From Actinomycetes bacterium (lineage in GTDB: Bacteria > Actinomycetota > Acidimicrobiia > Acidimicrobiales > RAAP-2), in the NCBI GenBank assembly GCA_021805305.1, contig JAJZFO010000093.1, forward strand, positions 1-13,922: a stretch of DNA of 13,922 nucleotides, given 5' to 3'. Shown here piece by piece: positions 6,726 to 12,019 of this stretch. The first letter of the stretch is position 1; the number at the start of each line of letters is the position of its first letter. The notes under the pieces are model-generated. The model saw only the letters and a list, made by a program, of their open reading frames with translations. It was not told the origin of the DNA and did no database searches. The position numbers and the translations under genes are program-made.

Positions 6726-7897
6726 TGCAGGTAGAGGTTTCCGTTGGCCGACTCCACCACCACGAGCGGGGTCAGGCCGTGGGGCGCCGGGCCCGCCACC
6801 ACTTGTCCGGTCGCGATCTGGAACTGCGATCCGTGGCAGGGGCACACCATCAACTGCGATCCGGGCGTGTAGCCGACCTGGCAACCCGCGTGCGGACAGA
6901 TCGCGTCGTAGGCGACGAAGTTACCCTTGTCGAGCTGGAAGACGATCCCGGGATCGCCCGAGGAGGGGATGGTGAAGGTCGCCGCCGATCCGACGGGGAC
7001 CGAACTGGCGGGTCCGAGCAACGTACCCTTGGTGCCGCCCGAGTTCGTGCCCGCGCCCGAGGGGGGCAGCGTCGTGGGCGTGGCGGCCTTCTGACCCGAC
7101 ACCGCGCTGGCCTCGATGTGGCCCACCGACGTCGTGAGGAACCCGGTGACCGCGGCCGCACCGGCCACGATCGCGACCGTGGACGAACCGATGACGACGG
7201 ACCGTCGGTCGAAGGTCTTGAGCGCCACTGGCGTCACCTGAGGGGGGCGGGTGAGGAGGACGGGGCAGCGATCGGCGGCGCACGGCTGGTTCGAGAGCGC
7301 GCGACAGTGTCCCTTGTCGTACTTGCCACAGAAGTTCTGGACGTTCTCGAAGGGCACCGCCACCAGCGGCAGTCGCGCGATCCCCGCCTGCTCGGCCGCC
7401 CTGCGCGTGATCAGGGCGTCGAGACTCCAGCGCGACCCACCCCCCGCGATGATGAGCGGCGTCCACGCGAAGAGGAAGACGATGTCGGCGCCGGTGAAGT
7501 AGGGCGACGAGTGAAAGCTCACCGCGAGGAACAGGTTCAGACTGAGGAAGGCCCCCGCGATGGCGGCGATGCGCGTCTTGAGCCCGAGCAACGTCCCCAG
7601 GCCGATCGCCAACTCCCCCGAAGCGATCACCCACCCGAGAAGGACCGCGTGGGGGATCATCGCGTGCAACAGCGAGTGGATCGGGCTCATCCTCGCCGCG
7701 CCGATCATCTGGGCCTGGATCGACATCGGTGACTTGGCGGAGAAGAACGCGGGGTTCGACATCTTCTGCAGGCCGGCGTAGGCGAAGGTCGCCCCGAGGA
7801 AAAGCCGTAGCGGCAACAGGGCCCACTCGGCCAGGGCCCAACTCCTCGCCGTGAACCCGCCGGCCGATCGAAGCGAGGAGGAGGTCGGAGGGGGCAT
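6722..7897 (-). CDS. DoxX-like membrane domain fused to a Tat-type Rieske [2Fe-2S] domain
   Basis: A 391-residue membrane redox protein. Residues 20-165 form a DoxX/DoxD-like four-helix domain (helices about 22-44, 79-103, 108-128, 136-151). Residues 186-213 are a Cys-rich cytoplasmic linker (Cys190, 198, 206, 211). Residues 230-255 are a fifth helix preceded by the twin-arginine-like FDRRSVVIG. After a Ser/Gly/Thr/Pro spacer, a Rieske domain carries CPHAGC (334-339) and CPCHGS (352-357). By homology Cys334, His336, Cys352 and His355 bind the cluster and Cys339-Cys354 form the disulfide; Ser357 is kept, but Phe359 replaces the Tyr seen in bc1 Rieske proteins. The actinobacterial QcrA Rieske protein has its last helix inserted by Tat, so the Rieske domain here should also face outside. 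First gene of the operon with the regulator and kinase. The substrate is unknown; thiosulfate:quinone-like or quinol chemistry is possible. Confidence 0.88.
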   Translation of the reverse strand: MPPPTSSSLRSAGGFTARSWALAEWALLPLRLFLGATFAYAGLQKMSNPAFFSAKSPMSIQAQMIGAARMSPIHSLLHAMIPHAVLLGWVIASGELAIGLGTLLGLKTRIAAIAGAFLSLNLFLAVSFHSSPYFTGADIVFLFAWTPLIIAGGGSRWSLDALITRRAAEQAGIARLPLVAVPFENVQNFCGKYDKGHCRALSNQPCAADRCPVLLTRPPQVTPVALKTFDRRSVVIGSSTVAIVAGAAAVTGFLTTSVGHIEASAVSGQKAATPTTLPPSGAGTNSGGTKGTLLGPASSVPVGSAATFTIPSSGDPGIVFQLDKGNFVAYDAICPHAGCQVGYTPGSQLMVCPCHGSQFQIATGQVVAGPAPHGLTPLVVVESANGNLYLQ

Positions 7898-7903
7898 TCC
7901 TGG

Positions 7904-7909
7904 ATTCTA
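7904..7909 (-). promoter_or_regulatory. -10 element of the DoxX-Rieske/two-component operon
   Basis: On the minus strand TAGAAT (7909-7904) matches TATAAT at five of six positions and is followed by CCAGGA and the ATG at 7897. The AGGA touches the start codon, which is too close to act as a ribosome site. The layout therefore suggests a leaderless mRNA beginning at the ATG. The expected -35 region (7927-7932) overlaps an inverted repeat and has no clear consensus, as would suit an activator-dependent or repressed promoter. Confidence 0.5.
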
Positions 7910-7922
7910 AACTGGGTCTAAA
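7906..7922. promoter_or_regulatory. Direct repeat TCTAAA-N5-TCTAAA, candidate response-regulator box
   Basis: On the + strand TCTAAA occurs at 7906-7911 and again at 7917-7922, a period of 11 bases, about one helix turn. On the minus strand it reads TTTAGA-N5-TTTAGA, and the downstream copy overlaps the -10 of the DoxX-Rieske operon. On the + strand the copies contain TAAACT and TAAATT, which could serve as -10 elements for dedA. Tandem sites of this period are typical of OmpR-family regulators, and one is encoded in this operon. Binding is an inference. Confidence 0.45.
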
Positions 7923-7928
7923 TTGTTG

Positions 7929-7946
7929 CGCGCCATTCGTGGCGCG
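7929..7946. promoter_or_regulatory. Perfect 7-bp inverted repeat with TTCG loop
   Basis: CGCGCCA (7929-7935), TTCG, TGGCGCG (7940-7946). It overlaps the expected -35 region of the DoxX-Rieske promoter. It would also form a hairpin in the dedA leader, five bases before the AAGGA ribosome site. It could be an operator or a translation-affecting hairpin. It has no T-run, so it is not a terminator. Confidence 0.45.
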
Positions 7947-7963
7947 TCGGTAAGGATGTCCAG

Positions 7964-8608
7964 GTGATCAGCGCCTCCATCATCTCGTTCGTCCTGCACG
8001 AACTCCACTCCCTCCCCGGCCTCCTGGTCTACGGCCTCGTCGTCCTTCTGGTGTTCGGCGAGGCCGCCCTCTTCGTGGGATTCGTGCTGCCGGGCGAGAC
8101 CACCGTCCTCGTCGCCGGAGTCGTGGCGAGCCAGGGCAACATCAACATCGGGGTCCTGTGCATCCTCGTGGTCCTCGCCGCGGTGGTGGGGGACTCGGTG
8201 GGCTACGCCGTGGGACACCACTACGGCGACCGTCTCTTGTCGATCCGCATCCTGCAGCGACACCGCGAGGAACTCGACGCCGCGATCGCGGGAATGCAAA
8301 AACGCGGACCGGTCTACGTCTTCCTCGGCCGCTTCACCGCGTTCTTGCGCGCGGTGATGCCCGGACTCGCGGGCGTGAGTCAGATGCACTACCGACGCTT
8401 CCTGGTGGCCAACGCCTTGGGCGGATTGGTCTGGGGGATCGCCTTCAGCCTGTTCGGCTACTTCGGCGGCTCCCAGCTGCCCAAGATCGAGAAGTACTCC
8501 GGGTGGGCCTCGATCGCCCTCGTCGTCGCCCTCGTCATCAGCGTGGTGGGCGTGCACTACCTTCGCCGGGTGGCGCGTCGCCGCCGCCAGGATCCTGCGA
8601 AGCGCTAG
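7964..8608 (+). CDS. DedA/VTT-domain membrane protein
   Basis: Polytopic membrane protein of 214 residues in the DedA (VTT/SNARE-associated) family, whose members act in lipid or undecaprenyl-phosphate translocation and membrane homeostasis. The family signatures are present: Glu33 followed by FVGFVLPGETT (38-47) with Glu45, a membrane-embedded VVGDSVGYAVGHHYG (74-88) with Asp77, and GRFTAFLRAVMPGLAG (122-137) with Arg123 and Arg129. The C-terminus is a helix plus a basic tail RRVARRRR. The start is GTG 7964, seven bases after AAGGA (7952-7956); an ATG at 7956 runs straight into a stop. It diverges from the DoxX-Rieske operon across a 66-base shared control region. Its stop shares a CTAG with the convergent GH1-like gene. 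Which lipid it moves cannot be told. Confidence 0.93.
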   Translation: MISASIISFVLHELHSLPGLLVYGLVVLLVFGEAALFVGFVLPGETTVLVAGVVASQGNINIGVLCILVVLAAVVGDSVGYAVGHHYGDRLLSIRILQRHREELDAAIAGMQKRGPVYVFLGRFTAFLRAVMPGLAGVSQMHYRRFLVANALGGLVWGIAFSLFGYFGGSQLPKIEKYSGWASIALVVALVISVVGVHYLRRVARRRRQDPAKR

Positions 8609-9393
8609 TCGCGCAGCAGGGGTGCGGGCACGACCGGACCAGCCAGCACCCACTCGTCCCCACGCCGCGTCACGAGACCACGAGCGCTCGACAGGGGTCC
8701 ACTGCCCCGGACCAATGACCTGACGTGCACCTGCGCCGCGCCCACGCCCGTCAAATCCGTCAGCTGGTCCAGAGTCACGTTGACACTGGTGGTGAAGTCG
8801 ACGTCGCTCGTCGCCGCGGCGGCGCGGGCGATCCGTTCGAGATTCGCCGCGGCACTCGCTGCGTCCTCTCGCGCGCCGCGGCGCCACGGTGGACCGGCCT
8901 CATCATCGAGGAAGCCGCGCGTCATCCACTCTCGCGCGGCGAAGACACTCCAACTGTCGGCGCTCAGACCGCGGGTGAGCCAGTTCACGTAGTCCACGGC
9001 CACGGGTTCGACCCACGGCATCAGCCAGGACTCCTGGCCCAGCCACGCGGGCCACGCGGCGTCGATCGCGGCGACGTTGACGAAGAGGCCCCGGCGTCGG
9101 GCGTAGTCGATCACCTCGGCGTAACGCGCCAAGGCGGCGTCGTCACGACGTCCTCGGCGGGGCTCGAGGCGCGCCCACGATACCTCGAGCGAGACTCCCG
9201 CGAGTCCCACGTCGCTGGCGAGGTCGAGCACGGCCTCGTACTCGCGCCACAGACCCGCGGCCGCTCCGGGTCCGCGACGACGGCCCAGTGCGATCACTGG
9301 CGAATAGCAGGTGGCCGGCTGATACCGGTCATCCAGGCCGCCCTCACACGCGTAGGCGCTCAGCGAGACCAAGGTGCGCACGTGATGGGACAC
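8605..9393 (-). CDS. Degenerate, truncated GH1-like (beta-glucosidase family) protein
   Basis: A 262-residue protein resembling the first half of a family 1 glycoside hydrolase barrel. SAYACEGG (12-19) matches the GH1 N-terminal SAYQxEG signature. GLAGVSLEVSWARLEP (63-78) matches the strand-2 RxSISWxRIxP motif, and LARYAEVIDYARRRGLFVNV followed by WPAWL (114-118) matches the next unit. SVFAAREWMTRG (149-160) sits where NEP and the acid/base Glu normally lie. However, the glycone-binding Gln of SAYQ is Ala15, the His-Trp before the strand-3 Pro is replaced (Asp111, Ala112), NEP reads REW, and the second half with the ENG nucleophile is absent. Full GH1 enzymes exceed 400 residues. No frameshift is apparent. 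GTG 9393 is the most upstream start, with no good ribosome site. Probably non-catalytic or repurposed. Confidence 0.6.
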   Translation of the reverse strand: MSHHVRTLVSLSAYACEGGLDDRYQPATCYSPVIALGRRRGPGAAAGLWREYEAVLDLASDVGLAGVSLEVSWARLEPRRGRRDDAALARYAEVIDYARRRGLFVNVAAIDAAWPAWLGQESWLMPWVEPVAVDYVNWLTRGLSADSWSVFAAREWMTRGFLDDEAGPPWRRGAREDAASAAANLERIARAAAATSDVDFTTSVNVTLDQLTDLTGVGAAQVHVRSLVRGSGPLSSARGLVTRRGDEWVLAGPVVPAPLLRD

Positions 9394-9412
9394 TCTTCAA
9401 GTTTCGCACGCG

Positions 9413-9424
9413 CCGACGCGTCGG
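9413..9424. promoter_or_regulatory. 12-bp perfect palindrome between divergent genes
   Basis: CCGACGCGTCGG is a perfect palindrome, 20 bases upstream of the GH1-like GTG and 56 bases upstream of the enoyl-CoA hydratase ATG. Its position fits a dimeric repressor operator, for example of the TetR type often linked to acyl-CoA genes, but no regulator gene is adjacent. In GC-rich DNA a chance match is possible. Confidence 0.25.
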
Positions 9425-9479
9425 GTAGCGTTTCACATATCCGCCGGACGCCGGCCCGACTCACGGATTCGAGGTACTC

Positions 9480-10244
9480 ATGACCGAAGAGTTATTGCGT
9501 GAGCGCGAGGGGCACGTTGAGATCCTCACGATCAACCGGCCCGAAGCGCGCAACGCCATCAACCTCGCCACGGCCCAGGCCCTGAGTGCGGCACTGGACG
9601 CGTGTGCGCTCGACGACGACGTCTGGGTCGTGGTCCTCACGGCCTCTGGCGACAAGGCCTTCAGCGCCGGGATGGATCTCAAAGCCTTCGCCCGAGGCGA
9701 GTTCCCTGCCACTGACCAGGGATTCGGTGGGATCACCGAGCGCCACTTCCCCAAGCCCCTCATCTGCGCGGCGAACGGGTCGGCGTTCGCGGGGGGCTTC
9801 GAGATGCTGCTCAGTTGCGACCTCGTGGTGGCCGCTGAGCACGCCGTCTTCGGCATACCCGAGGTGCAGCGCGGACTCATCGCCGGGGCCGGCGGGCTCG
9901 TCCGACTCCCCCGCCGTATCGCGCGCGCGGTGGCCCTGGAAATGGCGTTGACCGGCGAACCCCTGTCGGCGTCTCGAGCGCTCGACGTGGGGCTGGTCAA
10001 CCGCGTCGTCGCGCACGACCAGGTGCTCGCCACCGCCATGGAACTCGCCCAACGGATCTGCCAGAACGCCCCCCTGGCGGTGCGGACCTCCAAACGCGTC
10101 ATGCTCGACGCCATGGAACTCGACGAGGTCGGGGCCTGGGAACTCAACAACGAGGCTTTCGCCCAGATCGCCTCGAGCCCGGACGCCCTCGAGGGGGCGA
10201 TCGCCTTCGCCGAGAAGCGTCCGCCCCAGTGGCAGGGTAGGTAG
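9480..10244 (+). CDS. Enoyl-CoA hydratase/isomerase family protein
   Basis: Crotonase-fold enzyme of 254 residues, most likely hydrating trans-2-enoyl-CoA in fatty-acid or related beta-oxidation. The oxyanion-hole segments are FSAGMDLKAF (61-70) and NGSAFAGGFE (99-108). Both glutamates used by classical hydratases are present: Glu108 in GGFEML and Glu128 in FGIPEVQRGL. That favours a true hydratase over a dehalogenase or other crotonase. The NRPEARNAIN motif at 19-28 is also typical. ATG 9480 lies five bases after GAGG (9471-9474). It is followed two bases after its stop by a small membrane protein on the same strand, so the two are co-transcribed. The acyl substrate cannot be told. Confidence 0.93.
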   Translation: MTEELLREREGHVEILTINRPEARNAINLATAQALSAALDACALDDDVWVVVLTASGDKAFSAGMDLKAFARGEFPATDQGFGGITERHFPKPLICAANGSAFAGGFEMLLSCDLVVAAEHAVFGIPEVQRGLIAGAGGLVRLPRRIARAVALEMALTGEPLSASRALDVGLVNRVVAHDQVLATAMELAQRICQNAPLAVRTSKRVMLDAMELDEVGAWELNNEAFAQIASSPDALEGAIAFAEKRPPQWQGR

Positions 10245-10246
10245 CC

Positions 10247-10660
10247 ATGATCGCCGCCCTCGCCTCTGGTTCCACCATCGTGCGTCTGAGCCTGCACGTG
10301 CTCGGCGCGAGCGTGTGGCTCGGGGGTCAGCTCGTGGTGGCCGGTCTGCTCCCGACATTGCGCTCGATGGGTGAGGACGCGCCGCGCAAGGTGGCCGCCG
10401 CCTTCGGTCGCCTGAGTTGGCCCGCCTACTGGCTCTTGGTGATCACGGGCTTCTGGAACTACGCCGCCGTCCACGGCAGCACCCAGTCCACCAGTTGGAA
10501 CGTCGTCTTCATGGTGAAGATGCTCTGCGTGGTCGTCGCCGGGGTGGGGGCGCTGGCGCACACGCGCGCTCGAACCCCACAACTGCGCGGCATGTTCGCC
10601 GGGGTGGGGGCGCTCGCCACCATGGCGGCGATGGTCCTGGGCGTCGCGCTCGCGGGCTAG
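10247..10660 (+). CDS. CopD-like four-helix membrane protein
   Basis: Small integral membrane protein of 137 residues with four helices (about 12-37, 57-76, 86-105 and 115-135). Helix 1 holds HVLGASVWLGGQ with His17 and Trp24-Gly26-Gly27. Helix 3 starts with Lys91 and ends with His105. This pattern resembles the membrane core of CopD-type and related heme or copper membrane proteins, where paired histidines bind a cofactor; here that is only suggested by position. There is no periplasmic copper domain. It starts two bases after the enoyl-CoA hydratase stop and ends in a CTAG shared with azlD. The coding sequence contains a 19-base direct repeat with a 60-base period. Function unassigned. Confidence 0.7.
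   Translation: MIAALASGSTIVRLSLHVLGASVWLGGQLVVAGLLPTLRSMGEDAPRKVAAAFGRLSWPAYWLLVITGFWNYAAVHGSTQSTSWNVVFMVKMLCVVVAGVGALAHTRARTPQLRGMFAGVGALATMAAMVLGVALAG
10536..10614 (+). repeat. 19-bp perfect direct repeat, 60-bp period, inside a gene
   Basis: The 19-base unit TCGCCGGGGTGGGGGCGCT occurs at 10536-10554 and 10596-10614. The period is exactly 20 codons, so both copies encode the same AGVGAL stretch in helices 3 and 4 of the CopD-like protein. Exact identity across synonymous positions points to a recent duplication or conversion rather than protein-level constraint alone. Confidence 0.8.
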
Positions 10661-10980
10661 TGCCAGCGGTAGACGATCGCTGAGGTGATCGCCGCCGAGA
10701 GCACGACCACGGGGAACGGCGCCTTGGCGAAGAGGGCGGCGAGCGCGGCCGCGACGCCGGCCATGCGGTGGTCGAGGACGACGTGCGTCTTGACTGCCAG
10801 GGCTTGGGCCACCACCAACGCGCTGAGCAGCACCACCGGGATGAGCGAGTTGATGCGCTGGAGCCGTTCGCGCGCGAACCAGCGCGCGGGCACGAGGTAG
10901 CCGACCAGCTTGATCAGGTAACACAACGCGCTCGTGGCGATCATGACCGTCCAGGTCAGGGTGGCGCTCACGGTCGCCAC
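10657..10980 (-). CDS. azlD: AzlD-family branched-chain amino acid exporter small subunit
   Basis: Small membrane partner (107 residues) of AzlC in the LIV-E type branched-chain amino acid exporter. It has the typical AzlD layout: an N-terminal helix TWTVMIATSALCYLIKLVGY cut short at the basic loop PARWFARERLQ, the motif INSLIPVVLLSALV (43-56), then a helix ending LAVKTHVVLDHRMAGVAAA and a last hydrophobic helix. Start is GTG 10980, which lies 13 bases inside the end of azlC, so translation is coupled. Its stop shares CTAG with the convergent CopD-like gene. Substrate assignment follows the family only. Confidence 0.88.
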   Translation of the reverse strand: MATVSATLTWTVMIATSALCYLIKLVGYLVPARWFARERLQRINSLIPVVLLSALVVAQALAVKTHVVLDHRMAGVAAALAALFAKAPFPVVVLSAAITSAIVYRWH

Positions 10981-11630
10981 CCCGCCACCACGGCCACGAG
11001 CACCGTGGCGATGATGGGCGTCCCCGCCGGAAGTAAAGGGGTTGTGACCAGGGAGAAAATGACGGCCACGCCGGCGATGACCCGTACCCGTCGGTCTCGT
11101 AGGCGCGGCCAGAGGAGTCCGAGGAACGCCGCCGGGACCGCAGCGTCCAGGCCCCAGGCCGCCGGGTTCCCTAGGGCCCTCGCCCCCACCGCCCCGAGGA
11201 GCGTGAAGAGGTTCCAGAAGATGAAGACCCCCGAACCGGTGAGCCAGAAACCGTGGCGCACCGCGGAGGGTCCGAGCGAGCTCTGGGCCAGGGCCACGTT
11301 GGTCGATTCGTCGATCGTCAGGTGTGCGGCGACGAACCGTCGCCAGCCCCGCGTCTCGAGACGTGGCGCCATCTGGAGCGAGTACAAGGCGTTTCGAACG
11401 CTGAGCAGCGAGGCCGCGACCACGGCACTGAGCCCCGCACCGCCGGCGGCCACCACGCCGACGGCGGCGAACTGACTCGCGCCGGTGAAGGCCAGTAGTG
11501 AGAAGAGCGCCGTCTGCACGACGCTGAACCCCGCGGCCACGCCGGCCGCGCCGAAGGCCACCCCGTAGGCGCCCACCGTGAGCGCGACACTGACGGCGTC
11601 GCGCCAGGTCTGGCGCGAGATGGAAAACAT
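10968..11630 (-). CDS. azlC: AzlC-family branched-chain amino acid exporter large subunit
   Basis: Large membrane subunit (220 residues) of an AzlC-AzlD exporter, related to B. subtilis AzlC and C. glutamicum BrnF, which export branched-chain amino acids and methionine. Family marks are GVAFGAAGVAAGFS near the N-terminus, LLAFTGASQFAAVGV (45-59), SLLSVRNALYSLQMAPRL in helix 3, and AAHLTIDESTNVALAQ. About seven helices are predicted. ATG 11630 has no Shine-Dalgarno sequence; TAGATT lies six bases before it on the minus strand, which suits a leaderless transcript. It overlaps azlD by 13 bases. No Lrp-type regulator is next to it. Confidence 0.92.
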   Translation of the reverse strand: MFSISRQTWRDAVSVALTVGAYGVAFGAAGVAAGFSVVQTALFSLLAFTGASQFAAVGVVAAGGAGLSAVVAASLLSVRNALYSLQMAPRLETRGWRRFVAAHLTIDESTNVALAQSSLGPSAVRHGFWLTGSGVFIFWNLFTLLGAVGARALGNPAAWGLDAAVPAAFLGLLWPRLRDRRVRVIAGVAVIFSLVTTPLLPAGTPIIATVLVAVVAGWRP

Positions 11631-11636
11631 GGGTGC

Positions 11637-11642
11637 AATCTA
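11637..11642 (-). promoter_or_regulatory. -10 element for a leaderless azlC transcript
   Basis: Minus strand TAGATT (11642-11637), then GCACCC, then ATG 11630. The six-base spacing would start the mRNA at the ATG, and there is no ribosome site to suggest otherwise. No clear -35 is seen in the GC-rich upstream bases. Confidence 0.4.
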
Positions 11643-11722
11643 CTCAGTCGCGCGTCGAGCCGCCCTCGGGCGTGCCGGCGGTGACGGGACTACTCTGGGG
11701 GTAACGCGACAGAGGAGTCCAC

Positions 11723-11938
11723 GTGGTTCTCGCAGCACTTGACGGAGTTGATGGCGTCATCGTCATCGTCATCCTGGCGGTCCTGATCTTCGGCGGCTCA
11801 GCGATCCCCAAGTTGGCCCGCAACCTCGGATCGGCCAAGAACGAGTTCGAGAAGGGGCTCAAGGCGTCCAAGCCCGCCGATGACGCCGACACCACGCCGC
11901 CGGCGAACAAGCCCTCCGACACCGACACCCCGAGTTGA
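11723..11938 (+). CDS. tatA: Sec-independent protein translocase subunit TatA
   Basis: A 71-residue TatA: short N-terminus, one membrane helix (about 10-24) ending in the conserved Phe23-Gly24, a hinge, then the amphipathic helix IPKLARNLGSAKNEFEKGLK (28-47) and an acidic, proline-rich disordered tail. TatA assembles on substrate-loaded TatBC to carry folded proteins over the membrane. GTG 11723 lies five bases after GAGGAG (11712-11717), a strong ribosome site. TatB is less likely given the short tail, but TatA and TatB are hard to separate by sequence alone. It stands alone (no tatC nearby), between azlC and coxB. The Rieske domain of the DoxX fusion in this window is a likely Tat client. 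Confidence 0.92.
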   Translation: MVLAALDGVDGVIVIVILAVLIFGGSAIPKLARNLGSAKNEFEKGLKASKPADDADTTPPANKPSDTDTPS

Positions 11939-11983
11939 GGTCGTCGCGCCACGATTCCTCTCGCCCTCCCGGGCCCAGTTCGA

Positions 11984-11989
11984 TATAAG
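11984..11989 (+). promoter_or_regulatory. Candidate -10 for the coxBA operon
   Basis: TATAAG matches TATAAT at five of six positions in an otherwise GC-rich gap. It would give a leader of roughly 25 bases that holds AAGG (12009-12012), seven bases before the coxB GTG. No convincing -35 stands upstream. A second hexamer, TAAGGT (12008-12013), lies six bases before the GTG and could instead give a leaderless start. Confidence 0.35.
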
Positions 11990-12019
11990 GAACTCACGAA
12001 AGTTGGCTAAGGTTTAATC

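Noticed and set aside
6726..6884. N-terminal extension of the response regulator
   Set aside because: It is out-of-frame reading of the Rieske domain; receiver domains begin a few residues before the first strand, as MSDVARRVLVVEDD does.
7898..7901. AGGA as ribosome site of the DoxX-Rieske gene
   Set aside because: It touches the start codon with no spacer, so it cannot pair with 16S rRNA in a productive way.
9461..10924. Long minus-strand open frame across the enoyl-CoA hydratase and CopD-like genes
   Set aside because: Its translation is Arg/Ala/Ser-rich without domains, while the + strand encodes two recognisable proteins with good starts.
11661..11672. Short inverted repeat CGCCC-TC-GGGCG between azlC and tatA
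   Set aside because: Five GC pairs with a two-base loop are expected by chance in this base composition and lack a T-run or any other support.
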